NCBI GenBank assembly: GCA_029204225.1
Contig: CM055101.1
Coordinates: forward strand, 31,464,519 to 31,528,518
Reading direction: 5' to 3'
DNA from: Diphasiastrum complanatum
Lineage: Eukaryota > Streptophyta > Lycopodiopsida > Lycopodiales > Lycopodiaceae
DNA length: 64,000 bases
The notes under the pieces are model-generated. The model did no database searches, was not told the origin of the DNA, and was given only the letters and a program-made list of their open reading frames with translations. A program made the translations under genes and the position numbers. Below, in pieces: positions 1 to 10,974 of this stretch (position 1 is the first letter of the stretch; each line of letters starts with the position of its first letter).

Positions 1-1140
1 TGGGTTAATCCAACAAAAAAGTCAGATCTTCACTTGATCTCTTCTCTCATGTGATAGATCTAAATCCTTACAAATTAGATCTTGATGGGAATAAGAAATA
101 ATATCAATCATGTGTTGGATGGAACTGGTTCTTGGATTAAGTCAAAGCTAGATGGCTTTGATCAAGATGTTGCTCATGAGGATGTTGATGTTGTTGGTGA
201 GGAGGAACCATCAACTTCTACTGCAAGACCTATGTTTAGGAGGTCATCAAGGGTGGGCCTTGGCATTTTGCGAGTTTCTCTTTGTCCATGATTCAACAAA
301 AGGTAACGCATGGTGTGCTACTGATTTAATGCCACTTGGTACATAGTTGAAAATCCTACTAGCCATCAAACTCTATATAGGTCTATCAAAAAACACTTTG
401 CTATCCTTTAAATATAGGTTTATTTGTATTATGGAAATATGTTCATGAAGTTGTAAAAGCTAGCTACTAGCCTACAAACAACAAAAAATTCAAATTACAA
501 TTTTTTTGGAGCTGATTTGGATAACACACTAGTGTGGTAGCCAAATCGGCTAAAAGAAATATATATATTATCTGTAAGCTAACATGCCAGTGTGCTAACT
601 TTTATAGCTCTATGAAGATTTTCTAATAATAAAAACAAAGCTATATTTAAAGGGTAGCAAAGACACTCAAATAGGTCAATCAGAAGATACTTTCCTACCT
701 TCTATATAGGTTTAATTTGTTTTATTGTGACACTGATTGAGACACAAATATAGAAAATAGAAGATAGAAGATCTATTTTAGATTATGTGTTCATGCTTAG
801 GAGTTCAATTATTTTTTGGAAAAGCAAAACATAGGCTACCATAGCTCTATCTTCTACTGAGACTTAGTATCGAACAAAGTTTGTTGTTTGTGAATGTGTG
901 TGATTATGGTGTTTCTTTAACAATTGATGTTGCATTAAAATGTAACAACTATCATTTATTGTGACAATAAAAACTGCATTCAATATTGTTAGAAATCCCA
1001 CGTTTCATGTGTGGGCTAAGCACATTGAGACATACTGCTTTGTGCCAAAATCAATAATTCTAAGGAAGTCAAGCTATCTTATCTCTCTATTGATAAACAA
1101 GTGACAAATATATTAACTAAGACTTTGGGAAATGATTAAG
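1..1140 (+). mobile_element. Degenerate Copia retrotransposon remnant
   Basis: At 960-1,135 the + strand, read with frame changes, gives a segment like the end of a Copia RNase H domain: NPTFHVWAKHIE, then about 20 residues on YLSIDKQVTNILTKTLG, matching the usual pattern of a histidine-rich NP-FH-R-KHIE followed by a VS-D-Q-AD-FTK-L motif. The ORF at 82-291 carries an acidic Ser/Thr-rich stretch (EEEPSTSTARPMFRRSSRVG) like the linker between integrase and reverse transcriptase in Copia polyproteins. The 300-960 stretch between them holds no recognisable coding sequence. The element has many stops and runs off the left edge. No LTR was identified. Confidence 0.45.
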
Positions 1141-1827
1141 TGTGACTTCTTTAGATCATTGATGAATGTAAGAGAGAACAAGCTTTCTACTCAACGTATA
1201 ACTTTAAATTAAATGTTTATCATTTTTGTTTTTGTAAAGTTGACTTTTGAGGTCACAAGAAGCTTCCTAAATCCTAACCCTCACTTATTGTACTCATCCT
1301 CATTAGAGTGTATAGATTTGTAAAGGCTATGTGTGTGTGTTTTTATGTTATAGATTGCGCTTTGACGTTTCTATTTGTGCTATTGATTCGTGCTATGTAT
1401 TTAAAAGATCAAATGAATGTTTGCTAGTACAGGTGATAGAATCTGGTGCGGTAGCAATCTTCCATTCTTAGTAACTTTATGCTACAATCTACTTGAGTTG
1501 CCCTTGATGTTTGGTAAGTAACAACCCTTTTCAATTTGGACATTGGAAAATCCTTGCACACAATTGTTGTGAAGTTGTTAGTGACAACTCAGCTTGTTTG
1601 AGCGATGGGGCTGCACCTTAATGAAATAAATCGAGTTTCTTACATGGCAAAGAGGAATGCAATGTCACCACCTGAAAAGCTTGCTCTCAAAGGGGTAGAG
1701 TCACAATCCCAACAATTAGTGAGGACTTGATGCCTGGTGGAATCTAGGGTGATTCTAGACTTGTTTTCCAAAAGGGCCAACCTCGACGAATAACAATGCA
1801 TAGTTCTAATGAGAGCTTTTTTCCCAC

Positions 1828-1852
1828 CTTAAAACTTGGGGGGCAAGTCGTT
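1828..1852 (+). other. Polypurine-tract-like site of a Gypsy element
   Basis: The string AAAACTTGGGGGGCAAGTCG followed by TTACATAAC resembles the polypurine tract and LTR start of Gypsy elements. No polyprotein was recognised just upstream, so this is an isolated remnant. The 1,140-1,828 stretch holds no gene I can support. Confidence 0.3.
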
Positions 1853-1904
1853 ACATAACTTTGAAAGTGTGCGTGTGTATGGAAGCCCAACAATAACCAT
1901 GGAC

Positions 1905-2480
1905 ATTGGGACATACCTTGTATCTAAGGAGCACGCACCAGTCTGGGCCCGATGTGTGCTCAGCCACTTTTTTTTCCCTTAAATTTTTGGCTGCTCGATG
2001 ATGTGCTCGATAATGTGTGGTTCCGAGCAGCCAAAACTATATCCCATAAGCAATTTAGAAAATGAATTGTTGAGTGGTATAAGTGCAAACTCAGACATTA
2101 CCTCATGTTATCGTCGGAGCATGCGTGCGTGCCTACGAACATTGGCGCTGGTGCCTAGGAATAAGGTCACGCCTAGCACTCGGGAGTGTGCATCGGTGCT
2201 CGAGAATCTCGCGGTGCCCAAAAGTCGATTACAGGAGCAGGTGCTAGTGGTTGAGAAATTTTTTCCTTAAATCATGTATCCCCATGGGTAGGCCGGGCCC
2301 CTTGTATCTAATGCTTTGGCCCCTACTCGCTGTGAGCCACACATTTTTTCTAAAGTTTTTTTATTAAATGGCTACTTGGAGCACCACATCACCGGGCCAG
2401 CTAGAACAATATCCCATAATCATTTCTAGGATTGTTCCAATAAGCCATATAAGTGGAACCCCGCCCATCTTCTATGTGCG
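1905..2480. repeat. Imperfect direct duplication, about 0.4-kb unit
   Basis: Two neighbouring blocks share the same order of words: CCTTGTATCTAA, then a GGGCCC- or CCCC-rich stretch, TGTGCTCAGCCAC or TGTGAGCCACAC, a T-rich run with TTAAAT, GGCTGCT or GGCTACT, and ATATCCCATAA. The first copy starts near 1,917 and the second near 2,299. The copies have diverged strongly. No protein family was recognised, so this is a non-coding repeat. Confidence 0.5.
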
Positions 2481-2990
2481 AGTGGGTGCTTGGGAAGAAC
2501 GCCGCAATGTTGGTGCCCGGGAAAAAGGCCGCTGGTGCTCAAGATGCGGGCGCCGCTTCTCGTTACCGCGGGTGGCAGCCTGGGACACAGGGACACTATT
2601 GCCCAGGACTCGGGGCATTGCCCGAGAAGAGTGGGTGGCTGCTTGGGACACGGGCACACCGGTGCCCACAACCCGGGGGCGCACAGGTAGCTCTGCCTGG
2701 GACTCACGCCAATGCTTGGGACCCTGGGGGCACTACTCGAGATGCAAGGGACCCAGGGGCACATTGCCTCAGGCATGCAGGTGCCTGCGTGGAGGTTTTT
2801 CCTGGGCACTCGTCCATTTGGGTGGGGCCCGGGCACTGGTGCCACGTGGTGCCCACCCATTGGGCTAGGGCCAAACATCTAGCACGTGTGGCCCCATGCT
2901 CTAAGGCCCCAATGCGGGCTCTGGCAGTGGCGCCACATGGTGCAATTCTACTGTGTGAAGCACACTGCATTAGGGACTAGGTATTCCTGA
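2450..2990. repeat. GC-rich block with repeated GGGCAC/GTGCCC palindromes
   Basis: This stretch is visibly richer in G+C than the surrounding AT-rich DNA. It repeats short words such as TGGGACAC, GGGCACNNGTGCCC and CTGGGAC. Open frames on both strands overlap here because stop codons are rare in GC-rich sequence. None of the translations resembles a protein family. It follows directly on the duplicated block and probably belongs to the same repeat. Confidence 0.5.
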
Positions 2991-3227
2991 TGCAAAGGTG
3001 GGCTATCGGCTGTAGCACTCCGAGCCGCTGGAGCGACGAGGGTGGCTATAGCAGTAGCCCACCGTTGGATCACGAATACCAGACATAGCAGTTGTGATCC
3101 AACGGCGCAGATTGAAAACGTGCTAAGATCTCTACTATGACTCATAACCTGGCCCTTCCTAGCCAACGGATGATGCCATGTGTCCAATATAACTCCTCAC
3201 AAATGCTATGGCTCCATAGATTGAGAA

Positions 3228-3292
3228 CCAAGGTTTCTTTGGTCTCAGGTTCAAGCCTCCCCTTGGAAACCAAGAAGCATAGATTGAGAACC
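3228..3292 (+). repeat. tRNA-like SINE fragment
   Basis: The segment contains TTTCTTTGGTCTCAGGTTC followed by AAGCCTCCCCTTGGAAACCA. This matches the B-box half of the tRNA-like units at 10.0-10.3 kb and 54.46 kb. The A-box half is missing here, so it is a truncated copy. Confidence 0.5.
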
Positions 3293-3364
3293 AAAAAAAC
3301 AGATTGTTGCCAAATCAGCATCGGCTCCAAGGCTTCATCCAGCTAGTCATCATCGACAATTACA

Positions 3365-3560
3365 GTCCAGCCACGTCAGCTTCGCTCTAAACCCTAAAAC
3401 CCTATTTCTCATAGCAATGCTTGTCGCGCTATCTCCTCCTCATCCTCCCTCTCTTCTCTCTTCTCTGTTTCTGCCTTCGCGTTTTTGTCTGCAATTTTTG
3501 TCTTTCGATTCTTCCTCTTGTCTTCCAACAGATTAATATGCTATCTGGGTAGCTTTGGCA
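3365..3560 (+). promoter_or_regulatory. Putative promoter of the RNA-binding protein gene
   Basis: A CCACGTCAGC element (ACGT core, bZIP type) lies at 3,371-3,380. Two overlapping telo-box-like words, AAACCCTAA and AAAACCCTA, lie at 3,389-3,405. Telo-boxes are common in plant promoters of translation and RNA-handling genes. The start codon is at 3,947, so the transcript would have a long 5' leader, possibly with an intron. The leader structure is inferred, not seen. Confidence 0.45.
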
Positions 3561-3946
3561 CCTCTGCCTTTTCTGCTTTGTTGCTTTGTATTTGATCCTT
3601 TTTCATAGCTCTTGGTATGTGTTTTTCTGTCTTTTACGGCTCAGTTTTCAAGCTTTCTATGCTTCCTGTTGCTGCAATCTTAGTGTTTATCCACCTTTAG
3701 CACTTGTATTTAGTGAGCGTATTGTTTCTGAATTCTTTTATTGTCATTTGTGAGACATTTTTTCTGAGAGCATTTATAGACGACTCCGTTTCGGGAAGAT
3801 ATTTGAGGATCAGGAGATTTTTGCTGTTGGACATCTTTGAGTCTGTGGGTTGTCCTTGGCCGTTTATGAGCTGTTAGTGTCGGTTGCATTCATTTCGGTT
3901 CTCAGTTGAATTAGGCACACCTTGTTGAGGAGTTTGCTTAAGCGGA

Positions 3947-4091
3947 ATGGCGTATTTCGGTAGACTTGGAGGTGCGCTGCGCCAGTCACTCGCCCGAAAG
4001 CTCACCCCTGGATCAAATGGCGGCGCAACAACAGTGCCGGCGATGTACGTTCGCAGCCGGGGCATGGCTTCCTCCAGGCTTTTTATTGGAG
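3947..4091 (+). CDS. GR-RBP exon 1: presequence and RNP2 start
   Basis: This exon encodes residues 1-48 and one base of codon 49. It ends in LFIG at a GGAG|GTAAGG donor in phase 1. The ATG at 3,947 was chosen because it opens the Arg-rich presequence and runs without interruption into the RRM. Internal Met codons at residues 33 and 40 could start a shorter, non-targeted form. Confidence 0.85.
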
Positions 4092-7000
4092 GTAAGGTTC
4101 GAGTCAAGATTGGCTGCTAGGGTTTGTTATTCCAACACATTTATGTAGGCCTTCCACATACATCCACAGCACTTGTTTGTTTCGATGACAGAGTGAAAAT
4201 GTTTAATCTGTGCTTGAAATGCTACATTCTTATATTTTGGATACGCCTTTGGCCCGGCCAGGGCATTGGGCCTGGGTTTGCAAGCCCAACCCCACCCAAG
4301 CACGCATGCTAGATCGCCACATCACACATTATCGGATTGAAATGCTACATCTGAGGACTTACATTCACTGCATTCAATTACTTCTGTTAATTTTTACTGA
4401 AAAGTCCAGGGTATGAAAGATATGGCTTGCCCCATTTAGTTAGTTGAAATACATACATGTTTCTTTCTATTATTGCTTGAAAGAATTTGGTATGCCAGCG
4501 ATTTGTAGCTTATCCCAATGCGGCATTATAAGTAGTTGTGCTTTCAATAGTCTGGGTTCTCACTGCACGATCTTTAATCTATAGTTTCAACGATTTTGAC
4601 AGTTGAGAATCGCTTCAATTTAAAGTTTTGAGACAGTCAAAGTTACGAGAAACGTTCGCTGGGAAAAAGATAAAATTTCCATGATAACCGCATAATATTG
4701 AAAAGAAATCAAGCTTTTTCCGAATCTTTTGTAGTGGGTTGATTTAAACTCAATCTTTTTTGGAGTTGATGCAAACTATAATGCAAATTGGCTAGATTCA
4801 AATGCTAAGCGTACATTTTTTTAATCTTAACTTTGTGGCACACAAGTCCTACATAGCAGGCTGTTCTATCTCGCTACTTTTGATGGTTCTGAGGTGTTAC
4901 AACCTATATTAACGTCCCAAAGAAGCTGTCAAAGTTTGGTTAGCGATAACATGCTTAACTTTCTCTATGATGATGTGCGATCTGCTTTGTGCTATGAACT
5001 GTCAAGTCATTGTGATACGTTAGCACTAGCAATTCGTGAATGCGCTTGCTTGTCGGCCTTGCTTTGCAAAGGCAAGACTGCTGTTTTGAAGTGGTTGATG
5101 GAAATTTTTGAGGCTTCTGAAAAAAAGGCTCACAATAGAAATGTCTAGAACTCTACTAAGTGGGCGTACATAGTGTTTGTCAATTAGTTGAGCTGTATCT
5201 GATAGCTTGTGCCTTGTCTACATCGGCTATTCCCTTAGCTTCTTTTATAGTAGATGTGGCTTGGCCTTCAAAAGGCAATAATGCAATCTGGGAAAATGAA
5301 AAAGCTTGTAAGGTTGGTGTAAAGAAATATTTTGATATAAGGTGAAATTTTTGTTTTGTACTTAAGAACATCTTATAGATACCTCTTCATGTATATAAAT
5401 TAAAGCAAGTTCATGACGAGGTTGATTCAAAAGGTACTTGTGCCAAAATTATTGTGTTGGGACAGTAAGAAGTTGCCTGATTGCGTCTTGTTTAGTTATC
5501 AGGCTTATGTATCGTTCTTTCTTACGCAGGCCTTTCGTGGGGAACCGACGAGGAGGCACTTAGGGATGCATTCTCTGCTTATGGAGATTTGATTGAAGGT
5601 TTTGATTTTGTCTCATTTGGGTCAATTTACATTCAAATTTGAGAGGGTGCACTTTCTTAGGGATACAGTTTGGTTTGAAATGTTAAATGTGACAGTGTGA
5701 TCTCATAGTTGTTTTATTATAGGAGGTTCAACAAGATTTGATGTTCAATATGATTTTTTTATGGAGCTGAAAAGTAGAGTATTGCTTGTTACAATAAGGA
5801 TATACTAGTTGCCATCCTCTTGGTGAAAGTTATATTTGTGAAACATTGAATGATCACATTTATCTTAGAACCATAGTTCTTGGAACCGTTTTCCAGGTGG
5901 GAAACGGGAAACGAGAAACACAAGAAAACTCTCCCAATTCAGTGAAAATATCAAAGTTGTAATAAATCTTTTTTGTGAGATTGTCATTAGGTCAACACAT
6001 TTTTCAAAACTCGTCTTCCACTATGATCCAATTTGAATTTGCTAGAGACCTTGTTAGACACTGTAGCTTTCTACACGCATTAGACATTTTTTAAGCTTGC
6101 CTTGAAAAGTGATAGTGTCCTAGGATGAAAAGCTCCCTTCTGCCATTCTAATGTTTTGTAAAAAAATTGATTAGCTGGAACGATGAGTATTGAATGCCAT
6201 TGAGGTTGTATTGAACATACATGCATATCGGCTTTCTTTGTTTGTTTTGACTGGACTTGGAAAAGACAGCCTTCTTTTCGGTTCGTTTGATGATTGTTTC
6301 TTGTTGATACCAGTGAGAATTATCAATGACCGTGATACTGGACGATCTCGAGGCTTTGGCTTTGTGACCTTTGCTTCTGATGCAGAAGCTGAGACTGCTT
6401 TGAAAGCAATGGATGGCCAGGTAAGCAAATCTCCGTTCTCTTGATAACATACAGTGTATGATTTTGAAATTAAATCTCTAGGTTTAATTTAATTATAACC
6501 ATCGTGACATCTTGGACATACATCACATGTTTGTAATGATATCGTAGGCTTGTAAATTGTCGTATGCTCTTTAATGTTATGCTATTTTATTGTATAACAG
6601 CTAATGAGCATCTCTTGTCCAAGTACAGGTTTTTTTTTTGGAAACCTAAATTCAGAAAAACGTTTCCAAGCATTTGAAATGCGTTTGAAATGTTTCACAT
6701 TTGGAAATTTCAAATGTTTGGTTGCTACTCTGGAAGCCACAAATGTGTGCTTATTTATATTTTCATATGATAATTTTTACCACCTAAAACGTGGCCTCTT
6801 CTTTATTGGAACAAGGTTGATAGCTATTTCTTTTGATTTTTTCTGAAATGTATCGAACCTTTTAGGACATATCTGGACGCATTGTCCGTGTGAACTATGC
6901 AACTTCCCCTGGCTCTGGACCTCGTGGAGGTGGTGCAACTCGTGGATTTGGTTATGGGGGCAGTAGAGGGGCATTTGGCAGTGAGACGGGTGGTGATGAC

Positions 7001-8347
7001 GGAGGCATGGGTCGCAGTTCTGCGGTCCTTGGGAATGACGGTGGTTTTGGTCGCAGTTCTGGGAGATTTGACAGTGAACAGGGTGGATTTGGTCGAAGTT
7101 TGGGGGGATTTGGCAGTGAACAAAGTGGATTTGGCCGCAGTTCTGGGGTATTTGGCAGTGAGCAGGGTGCATTTGGCCGTAGTTCTGGAGGATTTAGCAG
7201 TGAAGGAGATGTCGGTCACAGTTCTGGGGGGCGTAATAGCGAAGGTGGTGGTAGTTTTGGAAGCAAATCTGGAGTTTTTGGTGGTGATTCAGGAACTTTT
7301 GGTCACAGTACTGGGAGTTTTGGCAATGAAGGGACAGGGTTTAACCATACTTCTGGAGTTGGTAGTGAAGGGCGATCAACCAATGAAGGTGGAGGGTTTG
7401 GCCGAGCTATTGGAGGCTTTGGTACCGAAGGCCACACTTCTGGTGTATTAGGCAGTCAAAGTGGCGGGTTTGGTCGAGCTATTGGGGGTTTTGGCACTGA
7501 AGGAGTCGTCATTGGTCGCGGTTCTGGGGGATATGGTGGTTCTAGTACTGGAGGAGGTTTTGGAAGTAGTTCTGTGGCAGTTGGCGGTGAAGGGGATGGT
7601 GGTCACGAGCAGAAAGGCCTGGGCCTTGGTCTTGAGGGAGGGGGTTTTGGCAGGAGTACTGGGCTCTTAGATAGTGAGGGAAACGGTTTTGGTGGGAGTC
7701 TTGGGCCATTGGACTCAAGTTCCAGCACTGACAGTTGGACTGGTTTGAACCGTATTTCTGGGGGATTCAGCAATAAAGCGAGACGTATGCGACGCGCTGC
7801 TGGTGGGTTAACTATCAACAACAATTCTACCTCGGATAGCTGGAAAAGTCTGGATAGTTCTTATGGAAGCCTTTTCAACAGTACCTCTGATTCCTCCTCA
7901 GAGACCAAAAGCAAATTGGGTTCTGATTTTTGGAAAGATTTGGACCTTTCTACGAAGAGTCCTGGTTTTGGTGCTGCAAGTGATCCAGTTACTGATACTA
8001 CTTCTAGCTCTAGTGGCTTGACTTTACCAGTTACAAATGCTTCTGCAGGTTCGGATGATTGGAGACGCCTAGTGGATGATAGTATTTCCAACTCTAGCGG
8101 TTTGAGCAGTACAATTAAAGAGACCAGTCTCGACGCTGCTTCAACAACACAGAGCATGTCTTCTGGTTCTGAGGATTGGAGACGCTTATTAGATGGTGGC
8201 ACTGCTGACTCTAGTGATACAAAATCCCTGGAGAGTAACAGTCCCAGCTTTCCTAGTAGAGAAGGTTCAGATAATAGTAGCTCTGCTGGTTTGGGAATCT
8301 CAGACAAAGATAAAGTCTCTTCCTCTGATGACTGGAGGAATCTGTAA
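3947..8347 (+). CDS. Mitochondrial-type glycine-rich RNA-binding protein, four exons
   Basis: Exons 3,947-4,091, 5,530-5,598, 6,314-6,420 and 6,866-8,347 join in frame with GT-AG introns to 600 residues. Residues 1-43 are rich in Arg, Ser and Ala with no acidic residue, as expected for a mitochondrial presequence. One RRM spans residues 44-119: RNP2 is LFIGGL at 45-50 and RNP1 is RGFGFVTF at 84-91. After it come about 270 Gly/Ser-rich residues in [12 protein letters not shown]-like units, then a Ser-rich C-terminus with six S-D/E-x-W-x-x-L motifs ending at the stop codon. Plant mitochondrial GR-RBPs bind RNA, and several act in organellar RNA editing or cold response. Most are 140-310 residues long, so this one is unusually long. 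I infer mitochondrial targeting; a chloroplast or dual location is possible. Confidence 0.88.
5530..5598 (+). CDS. GR-RBP exon 2: RRM first helix
   Basis: A 69-base exon lies between an ACGCAG acceptor and a GAAG|GT donor, with phase 1 on both sides. It encodes [20 protein letters not shown] plus LIE, the loop, first helix and second strand of the RRM. It is too short to stand out as an ORF. Confidence 0.88.
6314..6420 (+). CDS. GR-RBP exon 3: RNP1
   Basis: The exon starts after the GATACCAG acceptor and ends at GGCCAG|GTAAGC in phase 0. It encodes residues 72-107 with the motif [12 protein letters not shown]. This contains the aromatic RNP1 residues that stack on RNA bases, followed by the second helix. 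Confidence 0.9.
6866..8347 (+). CDS. GR-RBP exon 4: RRM end, Gly-rich and SDxW tail
   Basis: The exon starts after TTTTAG with [12 protein letters not shown], the last RRM strand, and ends with SSDDWRNL and TAA. Gly/Ser repeats fill roughly 6,920-7,730. The S-D/E-x-W motifs begin near 7,731, 7,833, 7,921, 8,052, 8,167 and 8,324. Antisense and frame-shifted open frames over this exon come from the repeats and are not genes. Confidence 0.9.
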   Translation, partial: DISGRIVRVNYATSPGSGPRGGGATRGFGYGGSRGAFGSETGGDDGGMGRSSAVLGNDGGFGRSSGRFDSEQGGFGRSLGGFGSEQSGFGRSSGVFGSEQGAFGRSSGGFSSEGDVGHSSGGRNSEGGGSFGSKSGVFGGDSGTFGHSTGSFGNEGTGFNHTSGVGSEGRSTNEGGGFGRAIGGFGTEGHTSGVLGSQSGGFGRAIGGFGTEGVVIGRGSGGYGGSSTGGGFGSSSVAVGGEGDGGHEQKGLGLGLEGGGFGRSTGLLDSEGNGFGGSLGPLDSSSSTDSWTGLNRISGGFSNKARRMRRAAGGLTINNNSTSDSWKSLDSSYGSLFNSTSDSSSETKSKLGSDFWKDLDLSTKSPGFGAASDPVTDTTSSSSGLTLPVTNASAGSDDWRRLVDDSISNSSGLSSTIKETSLDAASTTQSMSSGSEDWRRLLDGGTADSSDTKSLESNSPSFPSREGSDNSSSAGLGISDKDKVSSSDDWRNL

Positions 8348-9350
8348 AATATCAAGCATGCAAATTGTGTTGACAAAGATGCCTTCGGGCTTTCCTCCTA
8401 ACAATTTTACTGGATATTTTTGGGTACCTTGATGAATGTGGTGTGCAATGCAGTTGAAAGAATATGATAAAGCTATCCATTTCACTGTAGGTCAATCCAA
8501 ACAGAGAGTATTTTAGAGTTAGCCAAGAAAGGTAGCTTCAAAGTGGTCATAATTTAGTTTTCTTGGCAAAGATATGATGGTTTGTGTAATTTCCTAGGCC
8601 AGCAGTTTCTGGTTTAATAATGGAGAAGAACAATATGTGAGCTTTATATCTTAATTCACAATGCCAGATATTGTTTATTGACTGATTGATCTGTTTGTTT
8701 AATTTATCCAGTCTTTTGGGCCCTGTTTGTCCTTAGGGATCATGAAATAATTATAGCATTCGTTTGTTTTATGACTTCGAGGTGCCATGTTGCATATTGC
8801 ATTGGCCTTTAATATGAGAATGCACTGCTCACTATCATCCTATGCCTGTCCTTCGAGGATAAGCCTGCATAACTTTAAAGGTTGAGTGGACTGTGCCGCG
8901 TGAGTTTCTGATTGCTAGTGTCGAGTTATTCTTTGGTAACTCCTTTCTGTCTATGTGACGCATTTAATTAAGGTAATTGCTTTTTGGTTATCAATGTGTC
9001 TGCAATAAGAACTGCTCTCAATATACTTTCAATTTTGATCCTCAGTGGAAGCTATTTTCTTTGCATCTGAACTTAGTCCATGTCATTGTCCATCTCTCAG
9101 AGCTATCTATATATTGTGATTTGGCGGTCTGCTTCCTATCATTTCACTGTGCCTGAACGGGACCCAATCTGGTGTCCCCTAGGAAATCACTAGTCCAATC
9201 TGTTCATAACAATTAGTGGCCTACATCCCTTAGTATATTCATGCTCATCAAAACTCCATTCAAGGGCATCATATGAAAGGCTTGTTATGCGAGTATATCT
9301 CTCTCTACTTAAGATAGACAACTACAGTTAAAACTTTGAAGTCTTGGAAA
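8348..9350. other. 3' flank of the RNA-binding protein gene, no gene seen
   Basis: AT-rich sequence follows the stop codon, including the untranslated tail of the gene. I saw no coding exon, RNA gene or transposon protein in it. Confidence 0.5.
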
Positions 9351-9965
9351 ATCTAGGTTCACCATTAATTTTCTTTTGCAGCGGCATGTCTTAATTTCGC
9401 AGTAGTCGTTTACAAGAAAGACTAACAGCCAAACATTCAAAGAACCAGTTTCACAAAAGTAAAATTTTGTTGAAAAGCAAAATTCCAAAGGAGCATGGTG
9501 TGAAAGTAACAAGTACAAGATGGAAAGAACACGTTATTCAAAGATAAGGCATTGGGCAAGCTAACTTATGTGGATAATCTAGGTTCAATCATTCATGAGA
9601 AAGACTTGTAATTGAATAACCAAACTTCCAAAGACCTGGTTTCACAAAATTAAAATTTGGTTGAAAAGCAAAAGTTGAAAGGAGCATGGTGCGAGAGCAA
9701 TGAGGATAAGATGGAGAGAACACATTATCCAAAGAGAAGGATTTGGGCAAGCTAACTTATTTCAACATTAATTCTCTTTTCATTGGCGTGTCTTGATTCC
9801 ACGCTAGCCATTTATGAGAAAGATTTTCCTAGTTTCACAAAAGCAAAATCTTGTTGAAAAATAAAAGTTAAAGTGAGCATGGTGCAAGGGCAGGAAGGAT
9901 GAGATCAAGAGAATACATTGTCAAAAGAAAAGGTGGTGGGCATTCTCAAGATCATGCAATGGGGC
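9350..9965. repeat. Tandem array, three units of about 190-240 bp
   Basis: Three consecutive copies share ATTAATTTTCTTTT (degenerate in unit 2), AGTTTCACAAAA, TTGTTGAAAA, GGAGCATGGTG and a GGATGAGAT/AGATGGA...AGAAC-ACATT word order. The copies start near 9,360, 9,580 and 9,768. They carry no open reading frame. The array abuts the tRNA-like triplet downstream. Confidence 0.6.
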
Positions 9966-10014
9966 TAATGTATGGACAAGATGATGCTATTATAAGCTTG
10001 AAGTGTAGGTTAGC

Positions 10015-10285
10015 CTTAGGCTCGAACATAGACTTTGGATGCCAAGCTAACCAACTGAGCCAACCTTGTCGGGTGCATGAAACATAATGCTTCTTGGTTT
10101 CCAAGGGGAGGCTCGAACCTGAGACCAAAGAAACTTTGGATGCCAAGCTAAACCAACTGAGCTAAGTGAAACATAATGCTCTGCATATAATGATTATAAA
10201 GAAATATGAACAAGTGGAGGCTCGAACTTGGGACCAAATAAACTTTGGATGCCAAGCTAACCAACAAAGCCAACCCCTTTGGGTG
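10015..10285 (-). repeat. Three tandem tRNA-derived SINE-like units
   Basis: Read on the - strand, three copies near 10,019-10,067, 10,108-10,163 and 10,215-10,283 carry an A-box-like TTGGCTCAGTTGGTTAGCTT (best in the first) and a B-box-like AGGTTCGAGCCTCC spaced as in a tRNA. The order TTTGGTCTCAGGTTCGAGCC recurs in each. They do not form a complete cloverleaf with a clear anticodon arm, so I call them SINE heads, not tRNA genes. Confidence 0.6.
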
Positions 10286-10974
10286 TAAGTGAAACATAAT
10301 GGGCTTCTTGGTGGTGAAATCATTTATTCTATTCTAGAATCCGCTATTAATGTTTTGAAATCCTCTACTAATATCATGACACGAGGCAAGGGGATGGTCC
10401 CTAGCTTTGATGTGGAAATACCATATAGAAAAAGCAAATCACATAATTGTTTTATTCTTACGTCTCTTCGCACCTACTTGCACTAATCAATAGTAAAAGC
10501 TTATTGCATGGTTAGACTTGTAACAATGGAGCCTCTAGAACTATTTTTCGAATATTATCGATACAAGTTGCAAATTATTGTCTCCAAAGTAGAGTTTTTG
10601 GGTAAAGGATTCTAGTTGTTTCATTCAATAAAAGTCATTGTTCAACGTGAATCCTATCCAATGGTTCTTATTCCATGATAAACAAGTTTGTACCAATTTT
10701 GAGATATTATGATACTTTCACTTTCTCTATGAATAATACTAAAAAAAATGGAGGAATTTGGTTGCTTTTTATTTTTTTTTTTCTCCGAATTTCATACAAC
10801 TTAGTCTCTTTGAATAGGAAAGAATTTTTCTATCCCCCAACCTAAAGACTTTGAGGTCTCCCAACGTGCTAATGTGTGCATACTGTATAAGCATTAATAC
10901 ATCACTACACTTTTTTGCTATGTGGATTTTGAATTTTCTTATTACATCGTTACACAATACAAAGTTTAAGAAAT

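Noticed and set aside
2368-2980. Several overlapping 70-175-residue open frames on both strands
   Set aside because: Stop codons are rare in this GC-rich repeat. No frame resembles a protein family and none has a plausible start context or introns.
6777-7670. Antisense and frame-shifted ORFs rich in His, Pro, Val or Leu
   Set aside because: They are shadows of the Gly/Ser repeats of the RNA-binding protein exon.
10015-10285. True tRNA genes on the - strand
   Set aside because: A- and B-box-like segments are present, but no complete acceptor stem or anticodon arm can be paired, and the units are diverged from each other.
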